64,000 nucleotides of DNA, taken from NCBI GenBank assembly GCA_034231615.1, contig CM067311.1, positions 20,960,173 to 21,024,172 on the forward strand. Reading direction: 5' to 3'. This stretch comes from Meghimatium bilineatum. Taxonomy: Eukaryota; Mollusca; Gastropoda; Stylommatophora; Philomycidae. Below the pieces are notes generated by a model. It saw only the letters and a program-made list of their open reading frames with translations. It did no database searches and had not been told where the DNA came from. Positions 38,854 through 50,601 of this stretch are shown here, one piece after another. Position 1 is the stretch's first letter. The number at the start of each line of letters is the position of its first letter. The position numbers were made by a program, and so were the translations under genes.

Positions 38854-39690
38854 TTAACCTTCACCACGCCTATATTAACACCGGTCGACAAAAAAACAAA
38901 ATGGTGACTAGCGCCGTTGGCGACATACTCCATCCAATGAGATATTGTTATAATAGATGCCCCACAGCCTGATTGGTTACTTGGGAAACATGCGCAATTG
39001 AAGCCGGTTCATTCCTACGTCTGATATGATCGTTGTAAAAATGGCTAGTTAGAAGGTACTCGTTTTATAGCAAATCAGTTTTATAGACCTTTCTTTCTTC
39101 GTATTTTGAATAAAATAACATTGAATCGTGGCTTGAATCATGAATTATTGAGTTATTTAGTTTCACAGCAGTGAATATACAGAATGCTGTGTTGGTTTGG
39201 GGACTTGTAGACATTTGATATCGAATATGTTGAAGTGGCACCAAAAATGACTAGGCCTAAGCTCAAAGAATGATTTTACTGCAAATCTACATGTTTTATA
39301 CAGTTACCCCAGCAATATTTTGATAATTTTGCAATGAAAGAACATAAATACAACAGATTTGCTTGTGATGTAGTGTACAGTGTTGCCAAGCAATTCAATA
39401 AGTACAGTATTTTTTTCTCTCTTTATTTGTTATAAAATATATGTTTTTTGTGAAAAATGTCTTTACCACTTTCTCATACGTCTGGTATCACACACACACG
39501 TACAGAAATTACACCAATATATGCAGAATTCAATTCTTTATTTATATGTGCAAATATTATTTAAATATCTCTAACAACAAAAAAATTATCCCATTTTCAA
39601 AAGTCACCATCAATAACGCAAATTCTCAAAAAAAGAATCTGGTGGCAGGAAGACGTTTTGTATTTTTTAATTCGGCTTGCTAAAGGTTAA
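38854..39690. mobile_element. TTAA-A non-autonomous element, copy 1
   Basis: 829 bp between TTAA at 38854-38857 and 39687-39690. It interrupts the R1 endonuclease; removing it restores similarity to R2 (cccattaaacaagaccagta). Ends are ccttcacc...gcc and ggcttgctaaagg. Strongly similar to 45083-45974. No coding frame of note. Confidence 0.85.
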
Positions 39691-40995
39691 ACAAGACCAG
39701 TAATGACTCCCTCAACAAATACTTACTGGCAGTGGGAAACTTTAACAACCACTTTCTAAATTGGGGATATAATAATTTAGACAGAAGGGGAGATGAGATA
39801 AAAAGTTAGACAAGATGATAACAGCCTAATCCTTCTGAATAATCCATAGGATCCATCAACTTTCTACTCAAGAAGATGGCATAGCACCTCCATCCCACAT
39901 CTGGAGTTCTGCAACCCAGACAGCTGGAATAATGGAAAAAGAACAATAGGGGGACAGCTTGGTGGCACTTCTTCTCGTTCGCAGTTTGACATGTCTACAC
40001 AGCAAGTTTTCTTAGTAAATGCTGCTGTATTTGAAAGCTCCTCAGTGCTCCCATACATCTTTCTGTGAATATCCATCTCTGTGGGCCAGTGTTCTTCCCT
40101 TAACTGGTTTAGTATATTGCAGGATATATTCAGTGGTCTGTTCTGCCTGCCCACAAGGGCACAGTGGTGATGGGACCAATCTTAATCTATTTAAGTGGCT
40201 GTTTAATCTGTTGTGTCCTGTTCTGAGGCAGAAGATAATAACCTGCTCTGCTGTCGAGATAGTGGTAATTGTCTTTTTGGTGGTAGACTTTCCTGATGGC
40301 TTTGATGAGAGTCTTCTTATCTTGGCAGGTGATTTCTTGGTCTTTTTGTTCCTGTGTTGCTCCATCCTTTGCCAGTTTGTCTGCCTCTTCATTTCCTGGT
40401 ATGTCACAGTGGGATGGTATCCACTGTAGTACTACCCTTCTTTTGATGCTCACTTCTCGCATGGCTTTCTTCAGGTCTGGCAGCTTATTGCTGTCAAGGG
40501 CTTGTAGGACAGACATAGCATCAGTAAGAAATACCACCTGCTGACATTAGCTTGTTGTGTTTTTAATTATTTCTGCAGCCATGTTTAAAGCCTGTACTTC
40601 TGCAGAGTAGTTGGAGCAGAATATTCCAGTTGGTGAACATGTGGATTCATTTTCTTTTTCTGGATATTTTATGTACACGCCAGCACTTCCATTCTTCACT
40701 GCTCTGGTTGCTGATCCATCGGTATATACTTGTATCCAAACTTGTTTATTTATATGTGTATCCATGGACTTCCGGTCAAAATGGTGGATAGCAACGCAAG
40801 TGTTTTTGTTTGTCACCAACAGTTTCACTTGAACAATGGATATATTCGCTGTTTTCATTTAGGAGATTGTGTGGTGATGTGTTGTTATTCTCTGACCATG
40901 TGGTCCACTCATTAAGATCTTCGCCGGTGCTAACGGAGTGCGTGCATCTGAGCTGAAGTCTTCGTGAGTGTAATCGTTGTCACACTGTTTGAAAA

Positions 40996-42041
40996 ATGGC
41001 AGCCAATATCAAGCGGCCTAAACGAGGTGGCTCAAAAAGGAAAAGTCACCGGGCGGGTGCTAGAATAACGAGATCGAAAACAGCTAGGCTAGGAATTAAA
41101 AACGTGCGTGTGCTGTTTTGGAATGTGGCCAGTGTACACAAGCGTAGAACAGAGCTAGAAAAGATGTGTTATGAGGCTGACGTCATTGCATTGCAAGAAA
41201 CACAGCTAGGTGAAAGTGGTAATATCAGGATAGCCTGATTTCAGTGTTTCTACAACAGGCGACATCTTGGACAGGCAATCTTAGTACGCGAGGGTTTTAG
41301 TGTATGCGAGGTTGATATGTCCAAGTGGGATAGTGACAATATCCAGTTACAGGCAGTGAGGGTCCAGAGGGTCCAGCACCCAATCATGATTGTAAATGTG
41401 TATGCCTGCAACACGAGCATTGATCTTCAGGGTTGGAAGATCCTAGGGGAGATAAGGGAACAGGAAAAGCAGATCCTCTTTTGTGGTGACTTCAATGCGA
41501 AAGGTACATCATGGGGCAAAGTGCTTCGAACAAACAGGGAAGAGAACTTGAGGAGGCCCTGACAGATACGGACCTGGTGTGCCTTAACGATGGCCGTATA
41601 ACAAGGATGGCAAGCAGGGATGGTGGTGATGATAGCGCTTTCGACCTGGCATTGGTGTCATCAGCTGCTGTGGCTATCTGCAAATGGGACGTGCTGGGGC
41701 ATCATGGCAGTGACCACCTCCCATGTGTTGTTCTCTTAAAAAATGACAAAAGTAAGCAGATAAAGCCAAAGGTAAGATCCTTTAAATATGATCGAAGAGG
41801 AGTGGATGTTGTGAGCAGAATTCGACAAGACAAACGTAAGGCTCAAGTAGTGGGAAATCTGGTGTGGGATAGGCCCTCCTGGTGGAACGAAGAGGTTCAA
41901 AGGGCATGGAGCGAGAAACGGAAAGCAGTATCACTATGGCAAAGGGCACGGAAACGTGTTGCGGCTCAGCCCATGGAGGTCGCACAATGGAAACGGAAGA
42001 AAGATATCTTAGTTCAAACATTCAAAGATATTGCAAAGTAA
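40996..42041 (+). pseudogene. I-like LINE endonuclease (APE-type) with linker, broken
   Basis: Starts MAANIKRPKRGGSKRKSHR, a basic N-terminus. The endonuclease follows: VRVLFWNVASVHKRRTELEK, ADVIALQETQLG (catalytic Glu), ILFCGDFNAKGTSWG, then after a frameshift GRELEEALTDTDLVCLNDG and HHGSDHLPC (catalytic Asp-His). Defects: in-frame TGA at 41236-41238, frameshift near 41512, in-frame TAA at 42039-42041. The enzyme would nick target DNA to prime reverse transcription. No separate gag-like ORF precedes it within the delimited element. Confidence 0.85.
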
Positions 42042-44069
42042 GCAAAGGCGTCAAAATGGGACGAATTTTGCAAAGAGATCACACGCGAAAAGTCACTAAA
42101 ATTGTTCTGGCGGTTACACAAATCCATGAATGGTCTCACAAGACGCGTGACTATTGCCGATTTCCAGAGCGACGATACCGTCTTGCAGAAGACGGACGAG
42201 ACAAAAGGTGCGGCATTGCTGGCACACTACACCGCACAAATTGGTCAGAGAAATGTGGAGGCATATCAAGAAATCAGGAAAACGCTCACAGACACGTGTA
42301 AGAACTTGAGCATGGAAAACCATATGCTAATCACAGTTGAAGAAATCAGGAAGGCACTGAAAAGTACAAAAAATACAGCACCAGGGCCAGATTGCATTAG
42401 ATACGATGGCATTAGTCGAAGAACGGATGAGGAGTTGGGAGAGTTCGCGGACATGTTAAATAATAGCCTTCTAAAGGGCACAGTGAAAGAAGACTGGTTG
42501 CACAGCTATTTAGTTCCACTACACAAACCTGGGAAGGACCACACCAGGATACATAGCTACAGAATAATAACTATGCAGAATACGATTGGCAAGCTTTTGG
42601 AAAAAATTGTGGCCCGGAAGGTATCGTGTTATCTTGAAAGAAATAAGTGTTTACCAACATTGTTAGGAGGATATCGTCCAGGAAAGAAGACATGGCAAAA
42701 TGCAGCCATATTTGCGCAGGATGTTTTTGAGGGGTTCGATTCGCGCATGGAGACATGTGCGGTCGCAATAGACCTTGAGGATGCGTACAATAGGGTGTCC
42801 TTGGATATCTTGATGCACCAGCTGTTAAATCTTGCAGTTAATCCTTTTGTCGTGCGTTGGGTTGGCGCCGCCCTGATGCACAGGGTTGTAGTTCTTAAGT
42901 GTGGTAACTGGATATCTACACCAACGGTTATTAGCCCTGGCCTGCCACAGGGATCGCCTCTATCTCCTGTACTTTTCAATGTATACACAGTACATATCGC
43001 TGGCAATCAAATCACAGGTGTTGGCAGAACGATGTCATATGCCGATGATATCCTGGTGTATAGACAGGGCAGAAATCGAGAAGAGTGCGTCGTGGAACTA
43101 CAGAAGGAGCTGGACAGACTGACAAATTGGTGTCGAGATACGGGAGCAGTGGTTAATCCGTCTAAGGCATTCGTAACGTGGTTTTCCTTGAACAATCACA
43201 TGGTAAAGACACCCATGCCACAAGTTTCGTTGTCCGGGAAAAGTTTAGAAAGAACTAGCACAATGAGATATCTGGTTGTGTTTTTTGACAGAAGCCTGAG
43301 TTTCAGGGAACATGTTGACCACATTATCATAAGGGCAGGCAAAGGCTTAGCAGCAATGAAGGTTATGGCTGCTGCGCAATGTGAGCAAAGATTGTTATTT
43401 CTTTTGTACCAGGGTTTGGTTGTGGCTGTGGTGGAATATGCACTGGCAATTCTGACTCTTAGCCAAACTCAGATCGAAAGACTGGATAGAGTCCAGAATG
43501 CAGCAATGCGTATCATTCTGGGATGCACAAAAGACACATCGACAAGAGCTATGCGATACCTACTTGACTGCCCAACAGCTGAGCATAGATTACAGTATTG
43601 CCGTGCACGGGCGTACCTTCAAATACATGCAGATAAGGAACACCCGTTGCATTCCGAAATACAGAAAGTTAAAGGCAGCAGACTCAAGAGAGGAAGGTCG
43701 TGGATGGGACGTGCTGAAGATGTAATACAAAGCGTGTGCCGATTACAGGATGTGGCAGTTGGTGCGGAATGGATAGGTCTACCCACAGATTTCGAAACTT
43801 GTTTGAGAGTAGTAATATCACTTAGCAGGGAATGCAGAGAATGGTGTCCCACAGCTGTGGAGAAAGAAGTGCAGGCTTTAATCAGTGAGAATACCAAAGA
43901 GGGGGATGTGATTATATACACTGATGGATCTGTAATTAGGCATGTTCGCAGTGCTTGGGCCTTTACAGCTCAGTGCGCAGGTAAAACGATCAAGGAGGAA
44001 AGTGGTGCCTTTGCGGTCACTACGAGTAGTATGACCATGGAGACTATGGCGGTGACCAAGGCATCTTGA
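42042..44069 (+). pseudogene. I-like LINE reverse transcriptase and RNase H start
   Basis: The frame continues from the endonuclease after the TAA and stays open for about 655 codons from 42102. Visible motifs: NTAPGPDCIRYDGISRRTDE, LVPLHKPGKDHTRIHSYR, TCAVAIDLEDAYNRV (first palm Asp), GLPQGSPLSPVLFNVY, MSYADDILVY (catalytic box, near 43038) and RTSTMRYLVVFFDRSLSF. RNase H starts with IIYTDGSV and METMAV. The frame breaks at 44067-44069 (TGA) by a frameshift. Reverse-transcriptase catalytic residues are intact. Confidence 0.9.
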
Positions 44070-44536
44070 GTGACTCTATGAGTATGATTAAGAAGGTACA
44101 AGTGGGTCTCGTTCGCGAACAGTGGATTGAGGCCTTGAGAAATGCGAGCTTGAAAGCGGTTACATTTATTTTCGTGCCGGGACATGTGGGCGTTCGAGGC
44201 AATGAAAGAGCGGATCAACTGGCATCGTGTGCGATTGTGGCAAAGGGCGATGGGGCAATGGATCGCGCTGACGTTTTGAACTCCTTAAGAGATATAACAC
44301 GCGAGAGTGAGACGAATGTAGATGATGATTCCTTTTCAATGGCTAGGATTAAAGATCAGGGATTGAGATGCGGTGTTGCTAGAGGTGAACATTTTGGAGG
44401 GCGCAGAAGAATGATGGTCAACCAGCATAGGACCGGTACTGTCAGCAGAAGTGTGATGGCGGATACACTCAAGGAGAGATCGGAGCAACTATGGATGTGT
44501 CCAGTTTGCTGTGATGATGATCCGACGACTAACTAA
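44066..44536 (+). pseudogene. I-like LINE RNase H end and C-terminal Cys cluster
   Basis: In the shifted frame: SDSMSMIKKVQ (third RNase H Asp), then FVPGHVGVRGNERADQLASC (final His and Asp). After ~90 residues it ends LWMCPVCCDDDPTTN, a short CPVC metal-binding-like cluster. The stop is followed at once by the ctaactaactaac tail, so there is practically no 3' UTR. Confidence 0.82.
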
Positions 44537-45078
44537 CTAACTTGTATCCATGCTTCTCTGGGGTACATATCTTCAATCTTGTTGCATACTATTGTTTTCT
44601 TTTGGAGATTATTCAGTTCTATCATAGTGTGGTAGTTGTTTATGGTGGTTCTTATAGTGAGATTTGGGTATTGCTCCCTTGGAACTGGAAAATGTGTGGG
44701 TGATATCTCTCTTGTTATGTCTGGTAGTTCTTCCTTGTATTTTATGTTTAATTTTTTGGATCGGTGTATAAAACTGCTCCTCTTCAGTCTTCCACTGGCT
44801 AGGTCACTGTATCTGGCCCTCATTGGATGTGCTGGCATGCTCTTGTACTTTTCTGCATGTACCATGGTCTTAGTGTCTCGCCTGTATGGTAAGGGGGTGA
44901 TGCCTGTAATTATTTTTTTCCATTTAATTTATGGGAGAGGTCTTCATGGCACTGGTGATATGGTGAAGTGTTTGATTTTGTACTTTGTTCAAGGCTTGTA
45001 GATGGGAGTTGGCTGCTGAAGTCCATGCTGTTGATCCATATTCTAGTACTGGTCTAATTGCACCAGAATATACCTTCT

Positions 45079-45978
45079 TTAACCTTCACCGAGCCGATAT
45101 GATATCCAGCCGCCGAAAAACAAAATGGCCGCGCGCGCTGATGGCGGGCCGTCCCTCCCAGCGAGATTATCGTGAGATTTACACGTACCACAGTCCGTAC
45201 ACATAGCTGGGGACATGCGCATTCGAAGCCGGTACATCCCCCACTTCCGACATGATCGTTTTTGAGAATGGCTGGCTATTCGTAAAAGTTTAAGAGCAAT
45301 TAATCTGACCACATCTGTACACCGGTACGATGCCATGATGATGGATCGGTTTTACAGACCTTTATTTCATCGTATTTCGAGTAAAATAACATTGAATCGT
45401 GGATTGAATCATGGATTATTAGGTTATTTAGTTTCACAGCAGTGAATATACAGAATGCCGTGCTGGTTTGGGGACTTGTACGTTTGATATCGAATATTTT
45501 GAAGTGGCAGAAAAAATAACTCTAGGCCTAAGCTCAAAGAACGATTTTACTGCAAATCTACATGTTTTATACAGTTCCCCCGGCTATATTTTGATAATTT
45601 CGCAGTGAAAGAACATAAATACAACAGATTTACGTGATTTAGTTGACAGTGTTGCCAAGGAATTCGATATGTAAGGTAAGTTATTTTTTTTCCTTATTTT
45701 TTCCCTCTTTATTTGTTATAAAATATATGTTTTTTGTGAAAAACGTCTTTACCACTTTCTCATACGTCTGGTATCACACGCACACGTACATAAATTACAC
45801 CAATATATGCATAATTCAATTCTTTATTTATATGTGCAAATATTATTTAAATATCTCTAACAACCAAAAAATTATCACATTTTCAAAACAGTCACCATCA
45901 ATAATGAAAATTTTCAAAAAAGAATCCGGTGGCAGGGAGACGTTTCGTATTTTTTTTATCTGGCTTGCTAAAGGTTAA
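45079..45978. mobile_element. TTAA-A non-autonomous element, copy 2
   Basis: 892 bp between TTAA at 45079-45082 and 45975-45978, interrupting the R2 thumb region. Left end ccttcaccgagcc, right end ggcttgctaaagg (inverse cctttagcaagcc). Closely similar to copy 1; the left ~120 bp (aaatggccgcgcgcgc) is GC-richer than copy 1. No transposase. Confidence 0.85.
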
Positions 45979-48778
45979 AGTTGCCTCATTGGCTCCCCAG
46001 TTTGTTCCTGCCAATTTCCTCCGGAAGGCAAGTTTCTTTCTTGCCTTTGCTTCTATTTTCTCAATGTGAGGCCTCCATGTCAGTCTCTTATCTAGCGTAG
46101 TGCCCAATTACACTGGCTCGTCTTCTGTTTGGACATGTACATTTCCAAGTTCTATCTCTCCTGCTTTGTCCTTATTTGAGAGTGTGAACAGTGTTGTTGA
46201 AGACTTTTCAGCATTTATCTTTACCATCCATTTATCTGCCCATGCTGCTATGTTTGCTGCCTTTTGTATTTTTTTGTTGGCAATCTTTAGATATTCTACA
46301 CACCACACCACCAAGTCATCAGTGTACATTGCAGCTCTTACACCTTGTGGCAATTCACAAATTATATCACTTATGAAGACAAGAAACAGAGTTGGAGACA
46401 ATACTGTGCCTTGAGGAACTCCATGTTTTAGAAGAACTTTTTTGCTGTTGTATCCTTCCATGGTGACTCTTGCTTTCCTATTGTGTAGGAAGGAACGGAT
46501 CCACTTGCTCATGTTGCCCCCAATTCTGTTTTTTTGCAGCTTTATTATCAGTCCATCTTTCCAGACCTTGTCGAAAGCTTTTTGAAGATCTATCCATAGG
46601 GTAAAAACTTTTTTATTTTCTTGAAATTCATCTTCTATGATCTGGGACAGGAATGTTATTTCATCTTCTGTGCTGTTACACTATCTAAACCCAGCTTGTT
46701 CTGGCATCAATAGCTTCTCTGATTCTAGGTATCACTTTAGTCTTCTGTTGACCATCCTTTCCATTGACTTGCAGACACAACTCTTTAAACTTATTGGTCT
46801 ATAACTGTCGGGCTTCTGTTTGTCCTTGCCGTTTTTAATAATAGGATACATAAACGCTTCTTTCCATGACTGTGGTACATTGCCTGTTTCCCAACTATAG
46901 TTGTATATCTGTAATAATTTGTACATTGCTGCCTGTCCTTGGTTCCTAAGCATTTCATTGGTGACACCGTCCAGTCCTGGAGATTTTCTATCCTTTAATT
47001 TCCCTATAGATTCCTTTAATTCTTCTATTGTGAATAGTTTGGACATGATGTCTGGGCAGTTTATGTTGTTCTTATCATTGTTCATTTTTTGATGAATGCT
47101 TCATTGTCTACATGTATTGATGGTAATTGTGCTTTCTTTTCTGTAAGATTCCGCAAGCTTGTCTGCTGCTTGTTTGCCACAGTGGAGTTTGCCTGAATCC
47201 TCCAATGTAATTTTTTGTCGCTGGGTATTGCTATCATCATTTATTTGCATGGTTAGTTTCCACTGCTCTCTCCCTTCCTTTTCAAAATTTAATGTTTGAG
47301 TTATTTTCCCTCCAGCTTCTTCTCTGTGTTTCTATCTTTTCTTTAGTGAACTTTGCTTTGGTTTTTTGTAGAGCGATGTGGTTCTGTTGTGATGGTTGCG
47401 TCTCTGCCATATTACGTGCTTCAGTCAGTTCTTCCTGTAGTTTTTGGAGTGTATTGGTCCAATATGGTACATAATTCTTCCTTGCTCTTCTTGGTATTGT
47501 CTCTTTAGCTGTCTGGAGTATTCCTTTATTAAACTCCATGATAATAGTGTTGATGTCTCTGCCTGTTAATTTTGTCTTTTGTAAGTAGGATTTGCTCTTT
47601 GTTTATATATGTGCCAGTTTGCTTACTTGTAGTTCCATCTTGGCTTAGTTGGTCTTGTAATTGTTGATTTGTTCACTTGGATGATAACTGGATGGTGATC
47701 ACTGCCACCAAGTTGTTCGCCTATTGTTCTTTCCATTATTCCAGCCAGTTCTGAGGTGCAGAATGCCAGGTCTGGGGTTGAGGTGCTATGCCATCTTCTT
47801 GAGTAGAAAGTTGGTGGATCCTGTGGATTGTTCAGGAGGATTAGGTTGTTATCATCTTGCCAACATTCTATCTCTTCTCCCCTTCTGTCTAAATTGTCAT
47901 ATCCCCAGCTTTGGGAGTGGCTGTTAAAGTCTCCCAACTGCCAGAAAGTGTTCGGAATGTTAATACTGGTCATGTTTAGTGGGATGTCATTTGGGCAGTA
48001 GAAGTTTAGTATGTCCAGTTCAAGGGAGTTGTCTTTTATGTGAATCATCTGGTATTCTGCGCCTTCCTCTTGTGTTTTCGTTTCTATGACGTTGATGTTA
48101 TCCTCGACCAGAGTTAGTATGCCGCCTTTCCTCCGATATTTCCTGTCTACTCTAAAGCATTGGGTACCAACGTACCAATTTTATTTTTTCGTTGAGATGG
48201 GTTTCCTGTATGCTGCAAAAACTAATTTCTTTCTGGTGCAAGGTGTTTTCTAGTTCGGTTTTTTTATTTCCAACTCCCTCTGCATTCCAGTGCATAATAT
48301 TCAGAGGGGTTTTCTTCCTGTCTGGTTGGCCAGTTGCTTTCCTCTTCTGGCTCCACGAGGTAGACTAGAGGGACCTCCAGTAGCTGGGCGTGGATTCTGT
48401 CGAGGTTCAGAATCCGGCACTGCTCCTGCTGGGGGAACTTCACAGGGCGAGCACCATGACAAATTTTATAATTTTGTCGTGCAGACATGTCAACTATTCA
48501 GGTTGCATGATACCATGGTTGCTTGTGCGCATCTCGGCCTGGCATCTCTGACTTCAGCACCTGTGCTTGCTTGTGCAGGATTGTGACCCTGCTCGATATT
48601 GGGTTGGCTATCTTAGTTTCCAGCCACTGTTGGCCGGACTAATCCCCATCTCCATGTCAAGGAGTTGGCCACGATGGGGATGGCACTGATAATCACTAAG
48701 TCATCATCCAAGTGAACAAAACAACAACTGCTATACCAACTAAGCTAAGATGGAACTACAAGAAAGCAAACTGCTTCT

Positions 48779-48840
48779 GATTGGCAGAATGTAGCCCAGA
48801 GAACGGAATGTATTGTATCTCAGTTTACAGCTAGGTTGCA
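48779..48840 (-). mobile_element. SINE-like element, 3' piece
   Basis: gattggcagaatgtagccc and agagaacggaatgt are the inverse of the SINE 3' core. It follows the point where R1 similarity ends. Confidence 0.6.
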
Positions 48841-49034
48841 ATATCTATGCCTTTCGACCTGACAAATCCTCAGCATAAAATTTCAAAGACTCTTCATCTC
48901 TCCATCATTATACAGATATTTATTATCCTCTCATTGTGTTTCTAATGAAAATGTTGAAATCGTTATACTGTATTTTGTGAAGTATATCAATTGTCTATTG
49001 TCTTTCCCCAGGTGAATGATTGTTGATCACATTC

Positions 49035-49440
49035 ACACTTGCCGTTAAAAGCGTAGGGGTGGTATCTTAAGCTGTCGTTTCAAGGCCAGATGTGTCGCCG
49101 AGGTTGCATTTAGTCCATGTTTGTTCAAGGTTATCTTGATGTTTTCTATCCACCGTTTTCTTGGTCTACCTTTGGCTTTACGCCCGGATATTTTTGTATT
49201 ATATGCTCTTATTGGTATTTGGTTTGGCTTCATTCTCATAAGGTGACCGAACCATTTTACTTGCTGTCTCTCAATATGTTTGATACATGATATTATACCA
49301 ACTCTTTTTTTAATTTCTTCATTTCTTATTTTATCTAGTTTGGTAAACATTGCAGCTTTCCTCAGACACTTCATTTCAGATGTGACGATTTTTCTTTGCT
49401 GCGAAGCTGTTAAAGACCATGTTAAAGACATTGGTAGCAC
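49035..49440 (-). pseudogene. RTE-like LINE C-terminal remnant
   Basis: The minus strand reads LTWSLTASQQRKIVTSEMKC, then IERQQVKWFGHLMRMKPNQI and GRKAKGRPRKRWIENIKITL. It parallels the end of the LINE at 52815 (HIKRQQIKWFSHASRLP, ARGRPCKRWITEIKEATG), so probably the same or a sister family. Confidence 0.82.
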
Positions 49441-49556
49441 AGTGTTGGTATAAGCATATCAATATAATATTTAATATAAATAAAATGAAATTCGTGAAAA
49501 CATAACAATATCTCCACATACTTCTGTACCAAGTATTATTATATGTAACCAGAAAG

Positions 49557-49810
49557 TTCTGAGGCCCAATAGGGGAGCACAGTATAGCAACACTGAGATA
49601 TGATCTGCCATGTATGTCGAAAATGAGGCCCAATAAGTAAGCACCAGTATAGCAACACTGAGATATGATCTGCCATGTATATAAAAATGAGGCCCAATAA
49701 GGAAGCACCAGTATAGCAACACTGAGATATGATCTGCAGTGTATATCATGAGGCCCAGTAGGGGAGCACAGTATAGCAGCACTGAGATATGATCTGCCAT
49801 GTATATTGTA
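49557..49810 (+). repeat. Four tandem copies of the SINE head (~62 bp each)
   Basis: Units start at about 49560, 49624, 49688 and 49747, each containing gaggcccaata.g.aagcac, agtatagcaacactgag and atatgatctgccatgta. Only the last runs on into ttgtaagagataactaagtagg. The head alone, not the whole SINE, has been tandemly multiplied. Confidence 0.88.
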
Positions 49811-50214
49811 AGAGATAACTAAGTAGGAAAATAAATATAAAAATTAAAAAACAAAATGGGTCAAGAGATGACTAAGTAGGTAGATAAATATAAAAAATAA
49901 TAGACAAAATAGATTTAATAGGGTTTACAGAATCTAAAAATTGGTTGCATTAATTAATTAGTTGCAGGGTGAAGCCATCAATTCATAATTTTTTGGCTAT
50001 AGTATTTTTATTGGCAGTATTTATGTTCTGTAGTTTACCATTTCTTTCTGAACTGTCTAGATGCCTAATTGCTTGCCACAAACATGTTCTGCACCCTCGC
50101 CTTCACAGAGTTGGACAGAAATCCTACAACAGAATAAATCAACATTTCTACCAAAAGATTTTTATCAAGATAGGAATAAAGAAAGAAAAATAGAATACCA
50201 ATATAGGATAAAGA

Positions 50215-50385
50215 GGTTTGGTGGGTGGAGTTGGTTGTCCTGTCAATTGTTCAAAATGATCAAACGCTGTGCTGAAATCTGATGTCAAATAGAAAGGTGC
50301 AGTTGTTACATCCAATCATGGTGCAAGCGTGACTATATATTATAGAATATATCTTGCAACCGACAAGAGTTTGATAACAAACACA
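50215..50385 (+). mobile_element. SINE-like element, decayed
   Basis: ggtgggtggagttggttgtcc, gaaaggtgcagttgttacatcc and gagtttgataacaaacac follow the long-form order. It lies 100 bp upstream of XPO4 exon 5. Confidence 0.6.
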
Positions 50386-50484
50386 AAATATTACACTAAT
50401 GTTTTGATGTCATGTTACATTTACAATCAATGGTCTCTTATTTTAAGAACCAACTTCATTGGTTCATTTTGTACACTCCTACAG

Positions 50485-50601
50485 CAATTAGTGGCATGTT
50501 CAATGTTGACCTCATTGTTGAATGAATACTCATACACTAGTCGCACCAGCAGTGTTGGATTGACTTGGGAATTTCACATCAAGTGCAAAAGAGCATTTGA
50601 G
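50485..50601 (+). CDS. XPO4: Exportin-4, coding exon 5
   Basis: 39 codons, phase 0 at both ends: QLVACSMLTSLLNEYSYTSR, then TSSVGLTWEFHIKCKRAFE. This matches the exportin-4 segment Q.LACS.LT.LL.E.S..S.TS..GL..EFH..CKR.F. Acceptor ctcctacag and donor gag/gtcagt are good. The next expected segment (starting about EEDLRQIF in relatives) is not found in the remaining 13.4 kb, so the rest of this ~1150-residue receptor lies beyond the window or is missing. Confidence 0.95.

Larger units (their letters stand above)
40767..44542 (+). mobile_element. I-like LINE with endonuclease, RT and RNase H, nearly complete
   Basis: 3776 bp flanked by tgtatccatg (40757-40766 and 44543-44552). It lies inside R2, between the R2 thumb region and RNase H. 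The 5' end is gacttccggtcaaaatggtgg and the 3' end an actaactaac tail. It is the youngest or near-youngest member of the nest. Domain order endonuclease, RT, RNase H and terminal Cys cluster, with a TAAC-type tail, fits the I group (for example Nimb-like); clade is inferred. Confidence 0.9.
39970..48680 (-). mobile_element. Family-R LINE copy R2 (-), full length but interrupted twice
   Basis: Flanked by tggcact (39963-39969 and 48681-48687). Its own segments are 48680-45979, 45078-44553 and 40766-39970, about 4.0 kb as in R3. The minus strand gives a 5' leader, endonuclease (QLGDFNSHSQSWGYDNLDRR, QLGGSDHHPV) and reverse transcriptase (KSPGLDGVTNEML, YRPISL, HGVPQGTVLSPTLF). The catalytic box is YTDD instead of YADD. 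RNase H follows (VYTDGSATR, WIPSHCDIPGNEEADKLA) and a gaagaag tail. Many stops and frameshifts make it inactive. Confidence 0.88.
37780..48778 (+). mobile_element. Family-R LINE copy R1 (+), 5' part, interrupted by three insertions
   Basis: Its segments are 37780-38221, 38660-38853, 39691-39962 and 48688-48778. It starts atcgtggccaac like the 5' ends of R2 and R3, runs through the 5' leader and enters the endonuclease (EGVN.K.ELEN.LHQKE and NICCIQET). It continues GGILT.., GNFNNHFLNWGYNNLDRRGDE, GGQLGG and VIIQVNK, to RWNYK. Similarity stops at about 48778, before the reverse transcriptase. It is decayed by stops and frameshifts, and the oldest member of this nest. Confidence 0.82.
36373..50484 (+). 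other. XPO4: XPO4 intron 4 (14.1 kb) filled by nested transposons
   Basis: Bounded by good splice sites. Transposons in up to three nesting levels occupy about 37335-48840. 36855-37330, 48840-49030 and 49870-50210 show nothing identifiable. Confidence 0.9.
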
